In this document: piece after piece, positions 7,498 to 16,482 of the stretch
Numbering within the stretch: the stretch's first letter is position 1
How the letters are laid out: each line of letters begins with the position of its first letter
NCBI GenBank assembly: GCA_016719755.1
Contig: JADJYM010000012.1
Span: 377,001 to 441,000, forward strand
Direction: 5' to 3'
Length of the DNA: 64,000 nt
DNA from: Novosphingobium sp.
GTDB taxonomy: Bacteria; Pseudomonadota; Alphaproteobacteria; Sphingomonadales; Sphingomonadaceae
Position numbers and translations under genes: made by a program
Notes under the pieces: generated by a model
Databases searched by the model: none
What the model was told of the DNA's origin: nothing
The model's input: only the letters and a program-made list of their open reading frames with translations

Positions 7498-7686
7498 ATG
7501 ACCAAAGAAACCAAGATTGCGATAATTTGCAGTCGATGCGGTTCCAATCGGGTTACAAGAGATGCATGGGCCGAGTGGGATAGTGAAGCACAATCTTGGG
7601 TTCTGGGGGCCATCTATGATTATGCGTTCTGTCACAACTGTGAAGCGGATGCTTCCATGGAAGAAGTGCCATTCGAATCGAACTGA
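7498..7686 (+). CDS. Small zinc-ribbon protein
   Basis: A 62-aa protein with two CxxC knuckles, CSRCGS near residue 12 and CHNCEA near residue 46, separated by a tryptophan-rich loop (AWAEWDSEAQSWVLG). This looks like a single four-cysteine zinc ribbon. ATG 7498 has AGGA nine nt upstream; ATG 7489 is in frame but touches the ribosome site. Such proteins often appear on mobile DNA of sphingomonads, though no function is established. It is head-to-head with the HNH gene, and the overlap of their control regions suggests a shared origin or joint regulation. Confidence 0.7.
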   Translation: MTKETKIAIICSRCGSNRVTRDAWAEWDSEAQSWVLGAIYDYAFCHNCEADASMEEVPFESN

Positions 7687-7833
7687 AAAGGCCGCTTCCA
7701 AATTCAGCCGATCCCGAGCAACTGGCTTATTAGCAAAGGCGCGATTTCGCTATCGCCGCACTTGATCCTTGTCACAGACGGGCCCCGCGCGCAGTCTAGG
7801 TTGGCGTCGCAACAACCCAAGGAGGACACGTCC

Positions 7834-8067
7834 ATGACCATCCGTATCGTCTATCCCCTGGCCCTGGCGGGCGCGCTGGCGCTGGGCGGGTGCGGCGGCG
7901 AGAAGGCCGAGCAGGCCGCCGCCGAGCCGACCGAGGCTTCGAGCGAATTCGTGGCCGAAAACCCGACCGATCCCGCCGTTCCGGTCAACCTGCCGACCAC
8001 GCCGATGACCAATGCGCCTGCCAGCGAAGCGGCACCGGCGGCGAGCGAGGCGCCCGCCAAGCAATAA
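7834..8067 (+). CDS. Small lipoprotein, Ala/Pro-rich
   Basis: A 77-aa protein with a signal peptide and lipobox (ALALGGC, cysteine near residue 19) that would anchor it in the outer or inner membrane. The mature part is low complexity, rich in alanine, proline, glutamate and threonine. AAGGAGGAC at 7819-7827 is a strong ribosome site and fixes the start. No function can be assigned. Confidence 0.75.
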   Translation: MTIRIVYPLALAGALALGGCGGEKAEQAAAEPTEASSEFVAENPTDPAVPVNLPTTPMTNAPASEAAPAASEAPAKQ

Positions 8068-8163
8068 GGCGGGGCGCAGCCCGCACACCTGCTCCGGGGC
8101 GAAAGGCGCTTGCCTTGCGCCCCGGTTCGGGCAGGTTGCAGCCAATCGTCCTGCCCGGAGGGA

Positions 8164-8319
8164 ATGACCTTGACCTATGCCGTCTGGATCGCGCTTGCGG
8201 TCGTTGTGATCGCCGTGCTGCCGGCCATCCTGCGCGGCAGGAACGGCGGGGATTCGGGCGGGGATTCGGGCGGAGACCGGGGTGATGGCGATTCGGGCGG
8301 CGATGGCGGCGGGGATTGA
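8164..8319 (+). CDS. Single-pass small membrane protein with Gly/Asp-repeat tail
   Basis: A 51-aa ORF with one N-terminal membrane helix (about residues 3-20) and a tail of repeated GGDSGGD-like units. The start is either ATG 8164 or TTG 8170; GGAGGG lies immediately upstream and spaces better to the TTG. The repetitive acidic tail could bind divalent cations; that is a guess. It lies between the lipoprotein and a secreted-protein gene on the same strand. Confidence 0.55.
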   Translation: MTLTYAVWIALAVVVIAVLPAILRGRNGGDSGGDSGGDRGDGDSGGDGGGD

Positions 8320-8329
8320 ACCGGCGGCC

Positions 8330-8956
8330 ATGATCGCGCGCGCCTGCCGTGCCCTGGCGCTTGGCGCCGCATTCGCGCTTGCCCTTGGCGCCCTGCCCGC
8401 CCGCGCCGCCGATCCGCTGGCGGTGTTCGATCTGGCCAATTCGCCGATCGCCGATCGCGGCGTGGTGCGCACTTCGCCCGGCGGGCACAGCTGGGTCGAT
8501 CCCGATGGCTGGTACAACATGGTGCTGCTGAGCGCCGATGCCGTGCGCCGCGATGGCGATTCCACCATCTTTTCCTATGCGATACCGGGCAGCTATGCCG
8601 AGATCGTGGTCCAGAAGGTGCCTGCCGCGAACATGCCCGCGTTGACCGCCGAGGATATCGAGCGCTGGTCGCAGGCCGCACTGGTGCCCGGATCGCCCTA
8701 TGAGCCCAAGGGCATCCCACTGACCGCGCGGACCCTGCGCGGGCTGGGCGACACAACCCATGACGGCAAGCGCCCCGTGCCGCTGCCAACCTGGCAGGGC
8801 ATTGTTACCAATGCCAAGGGACCGATGTTCTACCTCAACGCGCTGGTGCTGACCCGGCGCGGGACGCTGCGCATCACCTGCGGTTCGCTGCGGACAGCCG
8901 GGCAATGCGTCAACGTGCTGGCGGCGGCGATGCGAATCGAACGCGCCGCCTATTGA
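8330..8956 (+). CDS. Secreted protein of unknown function
   Basis: A 208-aa protein with a clear signal peptide (about residues 1-23, ending ALPARAADP) and a soluble periplasmic domain. The ATG at 8330 is chosen because it places the signal peptide at the N-terminus; upstream in-frame ATGs lie inside the preceding gene. Two cysteines near the C-terminus (ITCGS and GQCVNV) could form a disulfide. No family recognised. Confidence 0.65.
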   Translation: MIARACRALALGAAFALALGALPARAADPLAVFDLANSPIADRGVVRTSPGGHSWVDPDGWYNMVLLSADAVRRDGDSTIFSYAIPGSYAEIVVQKVPAANMPALTAEDIERWSQAALVPGSPYEPKGIPLTARTLRGLGDTTHDGKRPVPLPTWQGIVTNAKGPMFYLNALVLTRRGTLRITCGSLRTAGQCVNVLAAAMRIERAAY

Positions 8957-9345
8957 TCGCTTCGGATCGCCGCGAAGGGCAGCAGGCAGAACGCGATCTG
9001 CCCGGCCAGCCCCAGCACCCCGGGCGGGGTGGTAAATCCCGCCAGCCAGGTCCGGGCCGGGATGCCCAGCAGCCCGATGCCGATCACGGCTTCGGCGGCC
9101 AGCAGCAGGACCAGCGCAGCAAGGCCCGATGCCAGGGCGGCATCCTGTGAGGCCGGGGCCATGCGCACCAGCAGCACCCTTGCCCAGATCCAGCTGGCCG
9201 CCAGCATGACCGGCAGTTCGGCGGCGACAGCGCCAACCGTTCCCAGATGCGGCGCCAGCCACAGCGTCCGCACCGTGCCCAGCACAAAGCCCAGCGCAAA
9301 GACCGGGGCAAAATAGGCCAGCGCGAACAGCAGGATACGGATCAC
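8950..9345 (-). CDS. Four-helix membrane protein of unknown function
   Basis: A 131-aa hydrophobic protein with four probable membrane segments (about residues 3-25, 38-58, 70-92 and 106-125). The second segment contains PVMLAASWIWARVLL, resembling small hypothetical membrane proteins common in sphingomonads. Its 3' end overlaps the tail of the convergent secreted-protein gene by 7 bp. Function unknown. Confidence 0.65.
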   Translation of the reverse strand: MIRILLFALAYFAPVFALGFVLGTVRTLWLAPHLGTVGAVAAELPVMLAASWIWARVLLVRMAPASQDAALASGLAALVLLLAAEAVIGIGLLGIPARTWLAGFTTPPGVLGLAGQIAFCLLPFAAIRSDQ

Positions 9346-9373
9346 CGCCGCCCCTTCCGCGCGCCCGCGTGCC

Positions 9374-10228
9374 TCACCCCGCGCCGCGCGGCGGCACGCG
9401 GCCCCGGATCTTGTCGAAGTGCGCCTTGATGTTGGCGAAGCGTTCGTCGATCGCCGGTTCGAAATCGGTGTCGGTCAGGATGTAGGCCCAGTCCTCCTCG
9501 ATCCCCTCGCGCACCAGTTCGCCGACGTAATCGGGATCAATGCCCATGGCGACCCCGGCGCGGATCATCTCGATCGCGGCATTGTCAGCCGCGCCCTCGG
9601 TCATGGCTTCGACCTGGCCGAAGCGTTCGGGCAGGTTGCGGGTGCTGTCCATGATCCGGGTGCGGATCAGCCCCGGGCACAGCACCGAAACGCCGATGCC
9701 CTTTTCCGCCAGCGTCGGGCGCAGCCCTTCCGACAGGGCGACGACGCCGTACTTGGTAACGTTGTAGCTGGGGTTCACCCCCCCCGCGAGCCCCGCGATC
9801 GAGGCGGTGGAAACGATCTGCCCGCCCTCTCCATGGGCCTCGATCAGGGGGCCGAAAATCTCGATCCCCCAGATCACGCTCCACAGGTTGACGCCCAGGG
9901 TCCATTCCCAGCCGGCCTGGGTCCACGATCCGTAATCGCCCCCGCCGCCAACCCCGGCGTTGTTGACCAGGATATGGACCTTGCCGAAGCGTTCGATGGT
10001 GGCCCTGGCGGCGGCTTCCAGTTCCGCGCGCAGCGAAACGTCGGCGCGCACCGCGGCGACATCGGCATTGCCTGCGGCAAGCCCCGCGCGGGCGGTTTCC
10101 AGCGCCTGTTCCTCGATGTCGCAGAGCATCACCTTGACGCCCGCATGGGCAAGCGCGCGGGCGATGCCCAGCCCGATGCCCGAAGCCGCCCCGGTGACGA
10201 ACGCCACCTTGCCTTCCAGATCGCGCAC
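9374..10228 (-). CDS. Short-chain dehydrogenase/reductase (SDR)
   Basis: A classical SDR of 284 aa: NAD(P)-binding TGAASGIGLGIA near residue 12, NNAGVGGGG near 89, catalytic serine in IVSTASIAG and the catalytic tyrosine/lysine in YNVTKYG near 160. It probably oxidises or reduces an alcohol/ketone in lipid or aromatic metabolism; the substrate is not evident. It starts with GTG four bases after the stop of the DUF4870-like gene on the same strand, so the two are translated from one message. Confidence 0.9.
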   Translation of the reverse strand: MRDLEGKVAFVTGAASGIGLGIARALAHAGVKVMLCDIEEQALETARAGLAAGNADVAAVRADVSLRAELEAAARATIERFGKVHILVNNAGVGGGGDYGSWTQAGWEWTLGVNLWSVIWGIEIFGPLIEAHGEGGQIVSTASIAGLAGGVNPSYNVTKYGVVALSEGLRPTLAEKGIGVSVLCPGLIRTRIMDSTRNLPERFGQVEAMTEGAADNAAIEMIRAGVAMGIDPDYVGELVREGIEEDWAYILTDTDFEPAIDERFANIKAHFDKIRGRVPPRGAG

Positions 10229-10232
10229 CGGA

Positions 10233-10625
10233 TCAGGCCAGCAGGGTGGAAGGATTGGGCATCGCCATCCGCTTCTGCGCGTTGATCAGCGACAAGACCG
10301 AACGGACGATGCACAGCGCAACCGTGGCCATCAGGATCAGGAAGCCGATCAGCACGATCATCGTGACCACGCCGACGATGGTTCCGACCAGACCGATCCA
10401 GAAAGTGTTGATCAGGTACTGGTAATGGGTCGCCTCCCACTCCTCATGCGGCTCGCCCTTCCAGACGAAGGCCAGGATCACCCCGATCAGCGCGGTGATG
10501 CCCAGCACGAACGAGCTGAGATAGAGCAGGCTGATGATCGTCGGCCGGTTCATGTCGAACCCGCCGGATGTCGCGGGCGGCGGAGTGGGCGAAGGCGGCG
10601 GAGTGGGCGGCACGGCATCGGTCAT
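10233..10625 (-). CDS. DUF4870-like membrane protein
   Basis: A 130-aa protein with a proline-rich cytoplasmic N-terminus (about residues 5-18) and three hydrophobic segments (about 28-52, 70-90 and 92-110). The motif around HEEWEATHYQYLINTFWIGL fits DUF4870/Tic20-like small membrane proteins. Role unknown. It is the first gene of a probable two-gene operon with the SDR. Confidence 0.7.
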   Translation of the reverse strand: MTDAVPPTPPPSPTPPPATSGGFDMNRPTIISLLYLSSFVLGITALIGVILAFVWKGEPHEEWEATHYQYLINTFWIGLVGTIVGVVTMIVLIGFLILMATVALCIVRSVLSLINAQKRMAMPNPSTLLA

Positions 10626-10706
10626 GGAATATCCCCCTTTGGCCGCAAGTTGCGGCGGCAGGCGGGTATCATGCCCGGCGCGCGGCGAAGGTCAATGGCC
10701 GTTTGT

Positions 10707-11048
10707 TCAGCCTGCCGCGCGGTTGCCCAGCAGGACCCGGGCCATGTCGCCCTTCTCGCGGTGGAGCAGGATCAGCAGGTATGGCAGCAGGAACGCCGCT
10801 CCGCCGAAAAAGGCGAGTATGGCGAGCAGCGACCCTGATGGGCTCCACCCGTTGCGCCAGCCGGTCCACAGCGCGGACAGGACCAGCATAAGCATGAAAT
10901 CCAGGTTGAACTGACCCTGCCAGCTGCCCGACGCCATTGCCCCGAAGAACGCCGGGAACAGATTGATCCCCTCCTTGCCCACGGTGAACGCGGTATAGGC
11001 GATCAGCGCGGTCCAGGCCGCGATCAGGTAGATGCGAAAAGCCGTCAT
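10707..11048 (-). CDS. Three- to four-helix membrane protein
   Basis: A 113-aa hydrophobic protein with segments at about residues 5-22, 49-65 and 72-95. It resembles short hypothetical membrane proteins of sphingomonads with a WTGWRNGWSPSGS loop. No function assigned. It lies upstream of the DUF4870-like gene with an 81-bp spacer. Confidence 0.6.
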   Translation of the reverse strand: MTAFRIYLIAAWTALIAYTAFTVGKEGINLFPAFFGAMASGSWQGQFNLDFMLMLVLSALWTGWRNGWSPSGSLLAILAFFGGAAFLLPYLLILLHREKGDMARVLLGNRAAG

Positions 11049-11114
11049 ATCTCCCTCCCCCGACAGGATCGGGGAAGAGAATGACCTCGCGGATCAGGAA
11101 AGCAAGCCCTGACC

Positions 11115-12419
11115 CTAGCTGGCGAGACGCAGCCCCGCGACCGGGGCCTGCTCGCCCAGCTTGGGCTGATCGAGCCAGATGCCGCGCGTGTCATAGACCA
11201 GCTTGCCCGCGCGTTCGGCCAGCGGCACGGCGCGGAACTGGTCGTGATCGACCAGCACGATCAGGATCTCCGCCGTTTCCAGCGCGGTGTCGATATCGAT
11301 CAGTTCGGCGGCGGTGCCATCGAATTCGCGCGGCAGCTGGGCCGCATAGGGTTCCACCACCTTGATCCGCGCGCCGTGGCGGCGGGCCAGCGTGGCCGCG
11401 ACAAGGCGCGCCGGGCTTTCGCGGAAGTCATCGATGTTGGCCTTGAACGCCAGCCCCAGGCAGGCGACGGTCAGTTGCGGATGAGCGGCCAGCAGTTCCT
11501 CGGCGCGGGCGATGACGTGGTGGATCTTGCCATCGTTCACCCCGCGCGCGGTGCGGATCAGCGGAGTCTCCTCGGGCGCGCCGTGGACGATGAACCACGG
11601 ATCGACCGCGATGCAGTGTCCGCCCACGCCCGGACCCGGCTGGAGGATGTTGACGCGCGGGTGGCGGTTGGCCAGCCGGATCACTTCCCACACGTCCAGC
11701 CCCATGCGGTCCGCCACGATCGACAGTTCGTTGGCGAAGGCGATGTTGACGTCGCGGTAGGCGTTTTCGACCAGCTTGGTCATCTCGGCGCTGCGGGCAT
11801 CGGTGGTGATGCAGGTGCCGCGCACGAAGCGCTTGTAGAAGGCCAGCGCCTTGCGCGCGCAGCGCGGGGTAATGCCGCCGATCGAGCGGTCGTTGTTGGT
11901 CAGTTCTTCCAGAATCTTGCCGGGCAGCACCCGTTCCGGGCAATAGGCGATCGAGACGTCCGGCGTTTCAGCCGTCAGCCCGGGGCATTTGAGGTCCGGG
12001 CGGCGCGCGGCGATCAGATCGCGCAGCTGCTCGGTCGTGCCGACCGGAGAGGTCGATTCGAGGATCACCGTGTCCCCGGCCTTCAGCACTTTCGCTACGG
12101 CCTCGCCGGCGGCCAGGACATAGGAAATGTCGGGAGCATGATCCTGGTCGAACGGGGTCGGCACCGCGATCACGAAAACGTCGGCGGCTTCCATTTCGGT
12201 CGAGGCGGACAGCAGCCCGCGCGCGACCACGCCCTGGACCAGCCCGTCCAGATCGACTTCCTCGATATGGATTTCGCCGCGGTTGATCGTGTCGACCACG
12301 CTCTGCGTCACGTCCACGCCGCGCACCCGGCAGCCCGCGCGGGCGACGATGGCGGCGGTGGGGAGGCCGATGTAACCCAGGCCTACAACGCAAACGTCAG
12401 GCTTTACGTCCGATTTCAT
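11115..12419 (-). CDS. wecC: UDP-N-acetyl-D-mannosamine dehydrogenase
   Basis: Oxidises UDP-ManNAc to UDP-ManNAcA using two NAD+, giving a uronic acid for capsule, O-antigen or enterobacterial-common-antigen-like polymers. The 434-aa protein has an N-terminal Rossmann motif (VVGLGYIGLPTA near residue 11), a central domain with SPVGTTEQLR, and the catalytic cysteine C269 in GPGVGGHCIAVDP. The C-terminal UDP-binding domain is complete. The gene follows wecB and overlaps it by 23 bp, which fits two consecutive steps. No glycosyltransferase or polymerase gene is beside it, so the polymer is unknown. Confidence 0.93.
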   Translation of the reverse strand: MKSDVKPDVCVVGLGYIGLPTAAIVARAGCRVRGVDVTQSVVDTINRGEIHIEEVDLDGLVQGVVARGLLSASTEMEAADVFVIAVPTPFDQDHAPDISYVLAAGEAVAKVLKAGDTVILESTSPVGTTEQLRDLIAARRPDLKCPGLTAETPDVSIAYCPERVLPGKILEELTNNDRSIGGITPRCARKALAFYKRFVRGTCITTDARSAEMTKLVENAYRDVNIAFANELSIVADRMGLDVWEVIRLANRHPRVNILQPGPGVGGHCIAVDPWFIVHGAPEETPLIRTARGVNDGKIHHVIARAEELLAAHPQLTVACLGLAFKANIDDFRESPARLVAATLARRHGARIKVVEPYAAQLPREFDGTAAELIDIDTALETAEILIVLVDHDQFRAVPLAERAGKLVYDTRGIWLDQPKLGEQAPVAGLRLAS

Positions 12420-13536
12420 TCCCGATCAGCTCCACGATACGGCTTGCCGACCGCCCGTCCCCGAAGGGGTTGTGCGCGCGCGCCATGCTTTCGTAGGCGG
12501 CCTTATCGTCGAGAAGGTTGAACAATTCGGTAACGATAACGGAGGTTTCAGTGCCGACCAGCCGGGCGGTTCCCGCAGCCACGCCTTCGGGCCGCTCGGT
12601 CGTCTCGCGCATCACCAGCACCGGCTTGCCCAGCGCCGGCGCCTCTTCCTGCACACCGCCCGAATCGGTCAGCATGATTTCAGCCAGGCCGAGCAACCGG
12701 GCGAAGTGCGGATAGTCGAGCGGCTCGATCATCGCGACGTTGTCCAGTCCAGCCAGCGCCGCGTTCATCACGTTGCGGACATTGGGGTTGAGGTGGACCG
12801 GAAAGATCACCGCGACATCCGGGCGGGCGGCGATCTGACGGATCGCCTCGGCGATGGCTTCCATGCCGCCGCCGAAATTCTCGCGCCGGTGGGTGGTCAC
12901 GCCGATGATCCGCTTGCCCGAGAAGCGCGCTTCAAGATCGGCGAGGCCCAAGGCCAGGTCAGGCTCGTCTGTGATCCGCTTGGTGACCCAGTGCAGCGCG
13001 TCAATCACCGTGTTGCCGGTGATGTGGACGCGCGCCGGATCGACCTGTTCGGCGGTCAGCGCGGCGGCGGAGACGTCGGTCGGAGCGAAATGCAGGCTGG
13101 CGATGGTGCCGATGATCTTGCGGTTAACCTCCTCGGGCCAGGGATGATAGATATTGCCCGACCGCAACCCCGCCTCGACATGATCGACCGGAATCTTGCG
13201 GTAATAGGCGGCCAGTGCCCCGGCCATCGCGGTCGCCGTATCGCCCTGGACGATCACCCGGTCGGGCTGTTCGAGGTCCATCACCCGGCCCAGCTGGGTC
13301 AGCAGCGCGGCGGTAAGGCTGTCAAGCGACTGATCCGGCTTCATCAGATCAAGGTCGTGGTCCGGGACGATCCCGGCGATTTCAAGCACCTGGTCAAGCA
13401 TCTGGCGATGCTGCGCGGAAACGCAGACCACCGGCACAAAGCGCGGATCGCCCTTGAGCGCTGCGACGACGGGGAACAACTTGATCGCTTCCGGGCGGGT
13501 GCCAAAAACGACGAGGATCTTTACGGGGCTCGACAT
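12397..13536 (-). CDS. wecB: UDP-N-acetylglucosamine 2-epimerase (non-hydrolysing)
   Basis: Interconverts UDP-GlcNAc and UDP-ManNAc, the substrate of WecC. The 379-aa protein begins KILVVFGTRPEAIKLFPVV, the family hallmark, and has HVEAGLRSG near residue 120, VTTHRRENFG near 215 and LTDSGGVQEEAPALGKPVL near 290, all conserved substrate-binding stretches. It is encoded just upstream of wecC with overlapping ends. The divergent epimerase gene starts 62 bp away on the other strand, so both promoters share that short interval. Confidence 0.94.
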   Translation of the reverse strand: MSSPVKILVVFGTRPEAIKLFPVVAALKGDPRFVPVVCVSAQHRQMLDQVLEIAGIVPDHDLDLMKPDQSLDSLTAALLTQLGRVMDLEQPDRVIVQGDTATAMAGALAAYYRKIPVDHVEAGLRSGNIYHPWPEEVNRKIIGTIASLHFAPTDVSAAALTAEQVDPARVHITGNTVIDALHWVTKRITDEPDLALGLADLEARFSGKRIIGVTTHRRENFGGGMEAIAEAIRQIAARPDVAVIFPVHLNPNVRNVMNAALAGLDNVAMIEPLDYPHFARLLGLAEIMLTDSGGVQEEAPALGKPVLVMRETTERPEGVAAGTARLVGTETSVIVTELFNLLDDKAAYESMARAHNPFGDGRSASRIVELIGNEIGRKA

Positions 13537-13598
13537 GAGGTTTCCCCTAACGCACGAGAGTTAACCATGAAATAAGAGGCTGCTTCTAAGGACAAGCC

Positions 13599-14597
13599 AT
13601 GCGCGTACTCGTCACCGGCGCGGCCGGCTTCATCGGACATGCCCTTGCCCAGCGACTGCTGGCACGCGGCGACGTGGTCATCGGGATCGATAACCTCAAT
13701 GACTATTACCAGGTCAGCCTGAAGCGCGACCGGGTACAGACGCTGGTGGACGCGGGCGGCAACCGCTTCGCCTTCCACCAGATCGACTTCTCCGACATGG
13801 CCGCGCTGTCCGCCGCGCTGGAGGGCGTGGAGATCGACCGGATCGTCCACCTCGGCGCGCAGGCGGGGGTGCGCTACAGCCTTGAAAACCCTCAGGCTTA
13901 CGTCGCCTCGAACCTTGCCGGTCACGTCAACCTGCTGGAGATCGCACGCCACCGGCGGGTCGAGCACATGGTCTATGCCAGTTCATCCTCGGTCTATGGC
14001 GGCAATGCCAAGCTGCCCTTCGCGGTAGAGGACCGCGTCGACCATCCCGTTTCGCTCTATGCCGCGACCAAGCGCGCGGACGAACTGATGAGCGAAACCT
14101 ACGCCCACCTGTTCCGTCTGCCGCTTACCGGCCTGCGCTTCTTCACCGTCTACGGCCCCTGGGGGCGGCCGGACATGATGATGTGGAACTTCACTCGCCG
14201 GATTCTCGCGGGCGAGCCGATCCCGGTGTTCAACCACGGCGACATGCAGCGCGATTTCACCCATATCGAGGACATCATCGCCGGTGTCGTGGCCTGCCTC
14301 GATAATGCTCCGGCCGATGACGGGGCGGAGAAGGCAGGCGGATCGGTGAAACCGCATGCGCTCTACAACATCGGCAACAACCGCAGTGAGCCGCTGATGA
14401 AGGTGATCGGCCTGCTGGAAGAAGCCTGCGGGCGCAAGGCCGAGATGGAAATGCTCCCCATGCAGCCCGGCGATGTCCACAAGACCTATGCCGACATCAC
14501 TGCGATTTCCCGCGACCTCGGCTATGCGCCGACGACATCCATCGAGGAAGGCGTACCGGGGTTCGTGAAGTGGTATCGGGAATACCACGGCGTCTGA
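13599..14597 (+). CDS. NAD-dependent epimerase, UDP-glucuronate 4-epimerase type
   Basis: An extended SDR of 332 aa: NAD-binding [15 protein letters not shown] near residue 7, catalytic [10 protein letters not shown] near 126 and [11 protein letters not shown] near 150, and the signature [17 protein letters not shown] that marks UDP-glucuronate 4-epimerases (CapI/LpsL type). It would make UDP-galacturonate for surface polysaccharide, consistent with the opposite-strand wecB/wecC pair. Related UDP-glucose 4-epimerases remain a less likely alternative. A GC-rich stem and G-runs follow its stop. Confidence 0.87.
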   Translation: MRVLVTGAAGFIGHALAQRLLARGDVVIGIDNLNDYYQVSLKRDRVQTLVDAGGNRFAFHQIDFSDMAALSAALEGVEIDRIVHLGAQAGVRYSLENPQAYVASNLAGHVNLLEIARHRRVEHMVYASSSSVYGGNAKLPFAVEDRVDHPVSLYAATKRADELMSETYAHLFRLPLTGLRFFTVYGPWGRPDMMMWNFTRRILAGEPIPVFNHGDMQRDFTHIEDIIAGVVACLDNAPADDGAEKAGGSVKPHALYNIGNNRSEPLMKVIGLLEEACGRKAEMEMLPMQPGDVHKTYADITAISRDLGYAPTTSIEEGVPGFVKWYREYHGV

Positions 14598-14604
14598 CAC
14601 CCAA

Positions 14605-14655
14605 GGGGGCCGCCCCGGCGGGGGGGCGGCCGGGGCAGGGGGGGGGAAAGGGGGG
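14605..14655 (+). promoter_or_regulatory. GC stem plus G-run cluster upstream of dcd
   Basis: A perfect 9-bp stem (14608-14616 with 14623-14631) is followed by runs of four (14632-14635), nine (14638-14646) and six (14650-14655) G residues on the + strand. The stem could end the epimerase transcript although no T-run follows. The G-runs meet the usual pattern for G-quadruplex formation and would lie in a dcd mRNA leader if transcription crosses them. Confidence 0.5.
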
Positions 14656-14718
14656 ATGATGCTGACGGATTCATGGCCGCCCCTTGTCGAACTCCGCGTC
14701 ATCGGCAATCACCGCTGC

Positions 14719-15273
14719 ATGGCGATTCTCTCAGACCGTTGGATCCGCAACGAAGCCCGCCGTTCGGGCATGATCGAACCCTTTGTCGAGCGGCAGCAGG
14801 CGGGCGACTGTATCTCCTATGGCCTGTCCAGCTATGGCTATGACGCGCGGGTGGCGGACGAGTTCAAGGTGTTCACCAACGTCCATTCGGCGGTGGTCGA
14901 TCCCAAGAATTTCTCGGACAACAGCTTCGTCGACATGAAGACCGATTGCTGCGTGATCCCGCCCAATTCCTTCGCGCTCGCCCGCACGGTCGAATATTTC
15001 CGCATCCCGCGCGATGTGCTGGTGATCTGCCTGGGCAAGAGCACCTATGCCCGCTGCGGGATCATCGTCAACGTGACCCCGCTGGAGCCGGAATGGGAAG
15101 GCCACGTCACGCTGGAATTTTCCAACACCACCCCGCTCCCCGCGAAGATCTATGCCAACGAGGGCGCCTGCCAGTTCCTGTTTCTGCAAGGTAACGAACC
15201 GTGCGAAGTGAGCTATGGCGACCGCAGCGGCAAATATATGCGCCAGCGCGGAGTGACGCTGCCCAGACTTTGA
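14719..15273 (+). CDS. dcd: dCTP deaminase
   Basis: Deaminates dCTP to dUTP, feeding thymidylate synthesis. The 184-aa length equals the monofunctional family norm. The core [20 protein letters not shown] and the active-site region [16 protein letters not shown] (with the catalytic glutamate) are intact. ATG 14719 ([10 protein letters not shown]) is the conserved family start; upstream in-frame ATGs near 14656 sit in the G-rich leader and are unlikely. The acyl-CoA dehydrogenase gene begins 10 bp downstream, so they may share a message. Confidence 0.94.
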   Translation: MAILSDRWIRNEARRSGMIEPFVERQQAGDCISYGLSSYGYDARVADEFKVFTNVHSAVVDPKNFSDNSFVDMKTDCCVIPPNSFALARTVEYFRIPRDVLVICLGKSTYARCGIIVNVTPLEPEWEGHVTLEFSNTTPLPAKIYANEGACQFLFLQGNEPCEVSYGDRSGKYMRQRGVTLPRL

Positions 15274-15283
15274 GGATGATGCG

Positions 15284-16459
15284 GTGATGGAAGCGCCCTT
15301 GTTCGACCAGTGGCGGGCCCGCTCGCCGTTCTACGACGAAAGCCACGAGGCGGTCTGCGATGCGGTGCGCGCCTTCGTCACCCGTGAAATCACGCCGCAC
15401 GTCGATGAGTGGGAAGCCGCCGGGGAATTGCCGCGTGACCTGCACCGCAAGGCGGCACAGGCCGGCATCCTCGGCCTTAACTACCCGCAGGAATTCGGCG
15501 GCACCGGTGATGGCTTTACCCTGCTCCACAGCCTGGTCCAGACCGAGGAACTGGCGCGGCCCGGCGCGGGCGGGATCTGTGCTTCGCTGATGACCCACGG
15601 GATCGGCCTGCCGCCGATCCTCGCCATGGGCAGCCCGGAACTGCAGCGCCGCATCGCGCCCGCAGTGCTGGCGGGCGAGAAGATCATCTGCCTTGGCATC
15701 ACCGAACCCGGCGGCGGATCGGACGTAGCGAACCTGCGCACCCGGGCGACACGCAAGGGCGCCAGCTATGTGGTCAACGGTGCCAAGACGCTGATTACCT
15801 CGGGGATGCGGGCGGATTACATCACGCTGGCGGTGCGGACCGGTGGTCCGGGCCTGGGCGGCATTTCGCTGCTGCTGGTCGAAACCGACCGTCCCGGCGT
15901 TTCGCGCACCGCTCTTGCGAAAATGGGCTGGCACGCCAGCGACACCGCGACGATCCATTTCGACGATGTCGAGGTTCCAGCCGAAAACCTGATCGGGCCT
16001 GAGAACGGCGGCTTTGCCGGAATCATGCGCAACTTCAACGGCGAGCGGCTGGGGATGAGCCAGCAGGCCGCCGCCTTTGCCCGCATCTGCTTCGAAGATG
16101 CGCTCGACTGGGCACGAGGGCGCGAAACCTTCGGCAAGCCGCTGATCACCAACCAGGCGATCCGCCACAAGCTGGCCGACATGCTGCGCCGCATAACCGC
16201 CACCCAGGCATGGATCGACCAGGCCGCGTGGAGCGTGATGAACGGCAAGGCCTTCCCCGGCGATTTCGCTCTGCTCAAGGTTCAGGCGACGCAAACCATG
16301 GAATTCTGCGCCCGCGAGGCCTGCCAGATCCTGGGCGGCGCCAGCTTCGTGCGCGGCAGCCGGATCGAGCGAATCTACCGCGAGGTCCGCGTCATGGCGA
16401 TCGGCGGCGGGAGCGAGGAGATCATGTTCGACCTTGCCGCGCGGCAGTACCGGTTCTGA
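15284..16459 (+). CDS. Acyl-CoA dehydrogenase
   Basis: FAD-dependent alpha,beta-dehydrogenation of an acyl-CoA. The 391-aa protein has the three expected parts: N-terminal helices, a middle beta domain with ITEPGGGSDVANLRT and KTLITSGMRADY, and a C-terminal helical domain with RETFGKPLITNQAIRHKLADM. The glutamate found in many relatives at the YEGT position is replaced within IGGGSEEIM; several acyl-CoA dehydrogenase subgroups share this, so activity is not excluded. Start is GTG 15284 or ATG 15287; GAGGA at 15272-15276 fits either. The substrate is not evident. A REP-like hairpin follows. Confidence 0.9.
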   Translation: MMEAPLFDQWRARSPFYDESHEAVCDAVRAFVTREITPHVDEWEAAGELPRDLHRKAAQAGILGLNYPQEFGGTGDGFTLLHSLVQTEELARPGAGGICASLMTHGIGLPPILAMGSPELQRRIAPAVLAGEKIICLGITEPGGGSDVANLRTRATRKGASYVVNGAKTLITSGMRADYITLAVRTGGPGLGGISLLLVETDRPGVSRTALAKMGWHASDTATIHFDDVEVPAENLIGPENGGFAGIMRNFNGERLGMSQQAAAFARICFEDALDWARGRETFGKPLITNQAIRHKLADMLRRITATQAWIDQAAWSVMNGKAFPGDFALLKVQATQTMEFCAREACQILGGASFVRGSRIERIYREVRVMAIGGGSEEIMFDLAARQYRF

Positions 16460-16482
16460 GGGAGCCTTTGCCGCCCCTTCTC

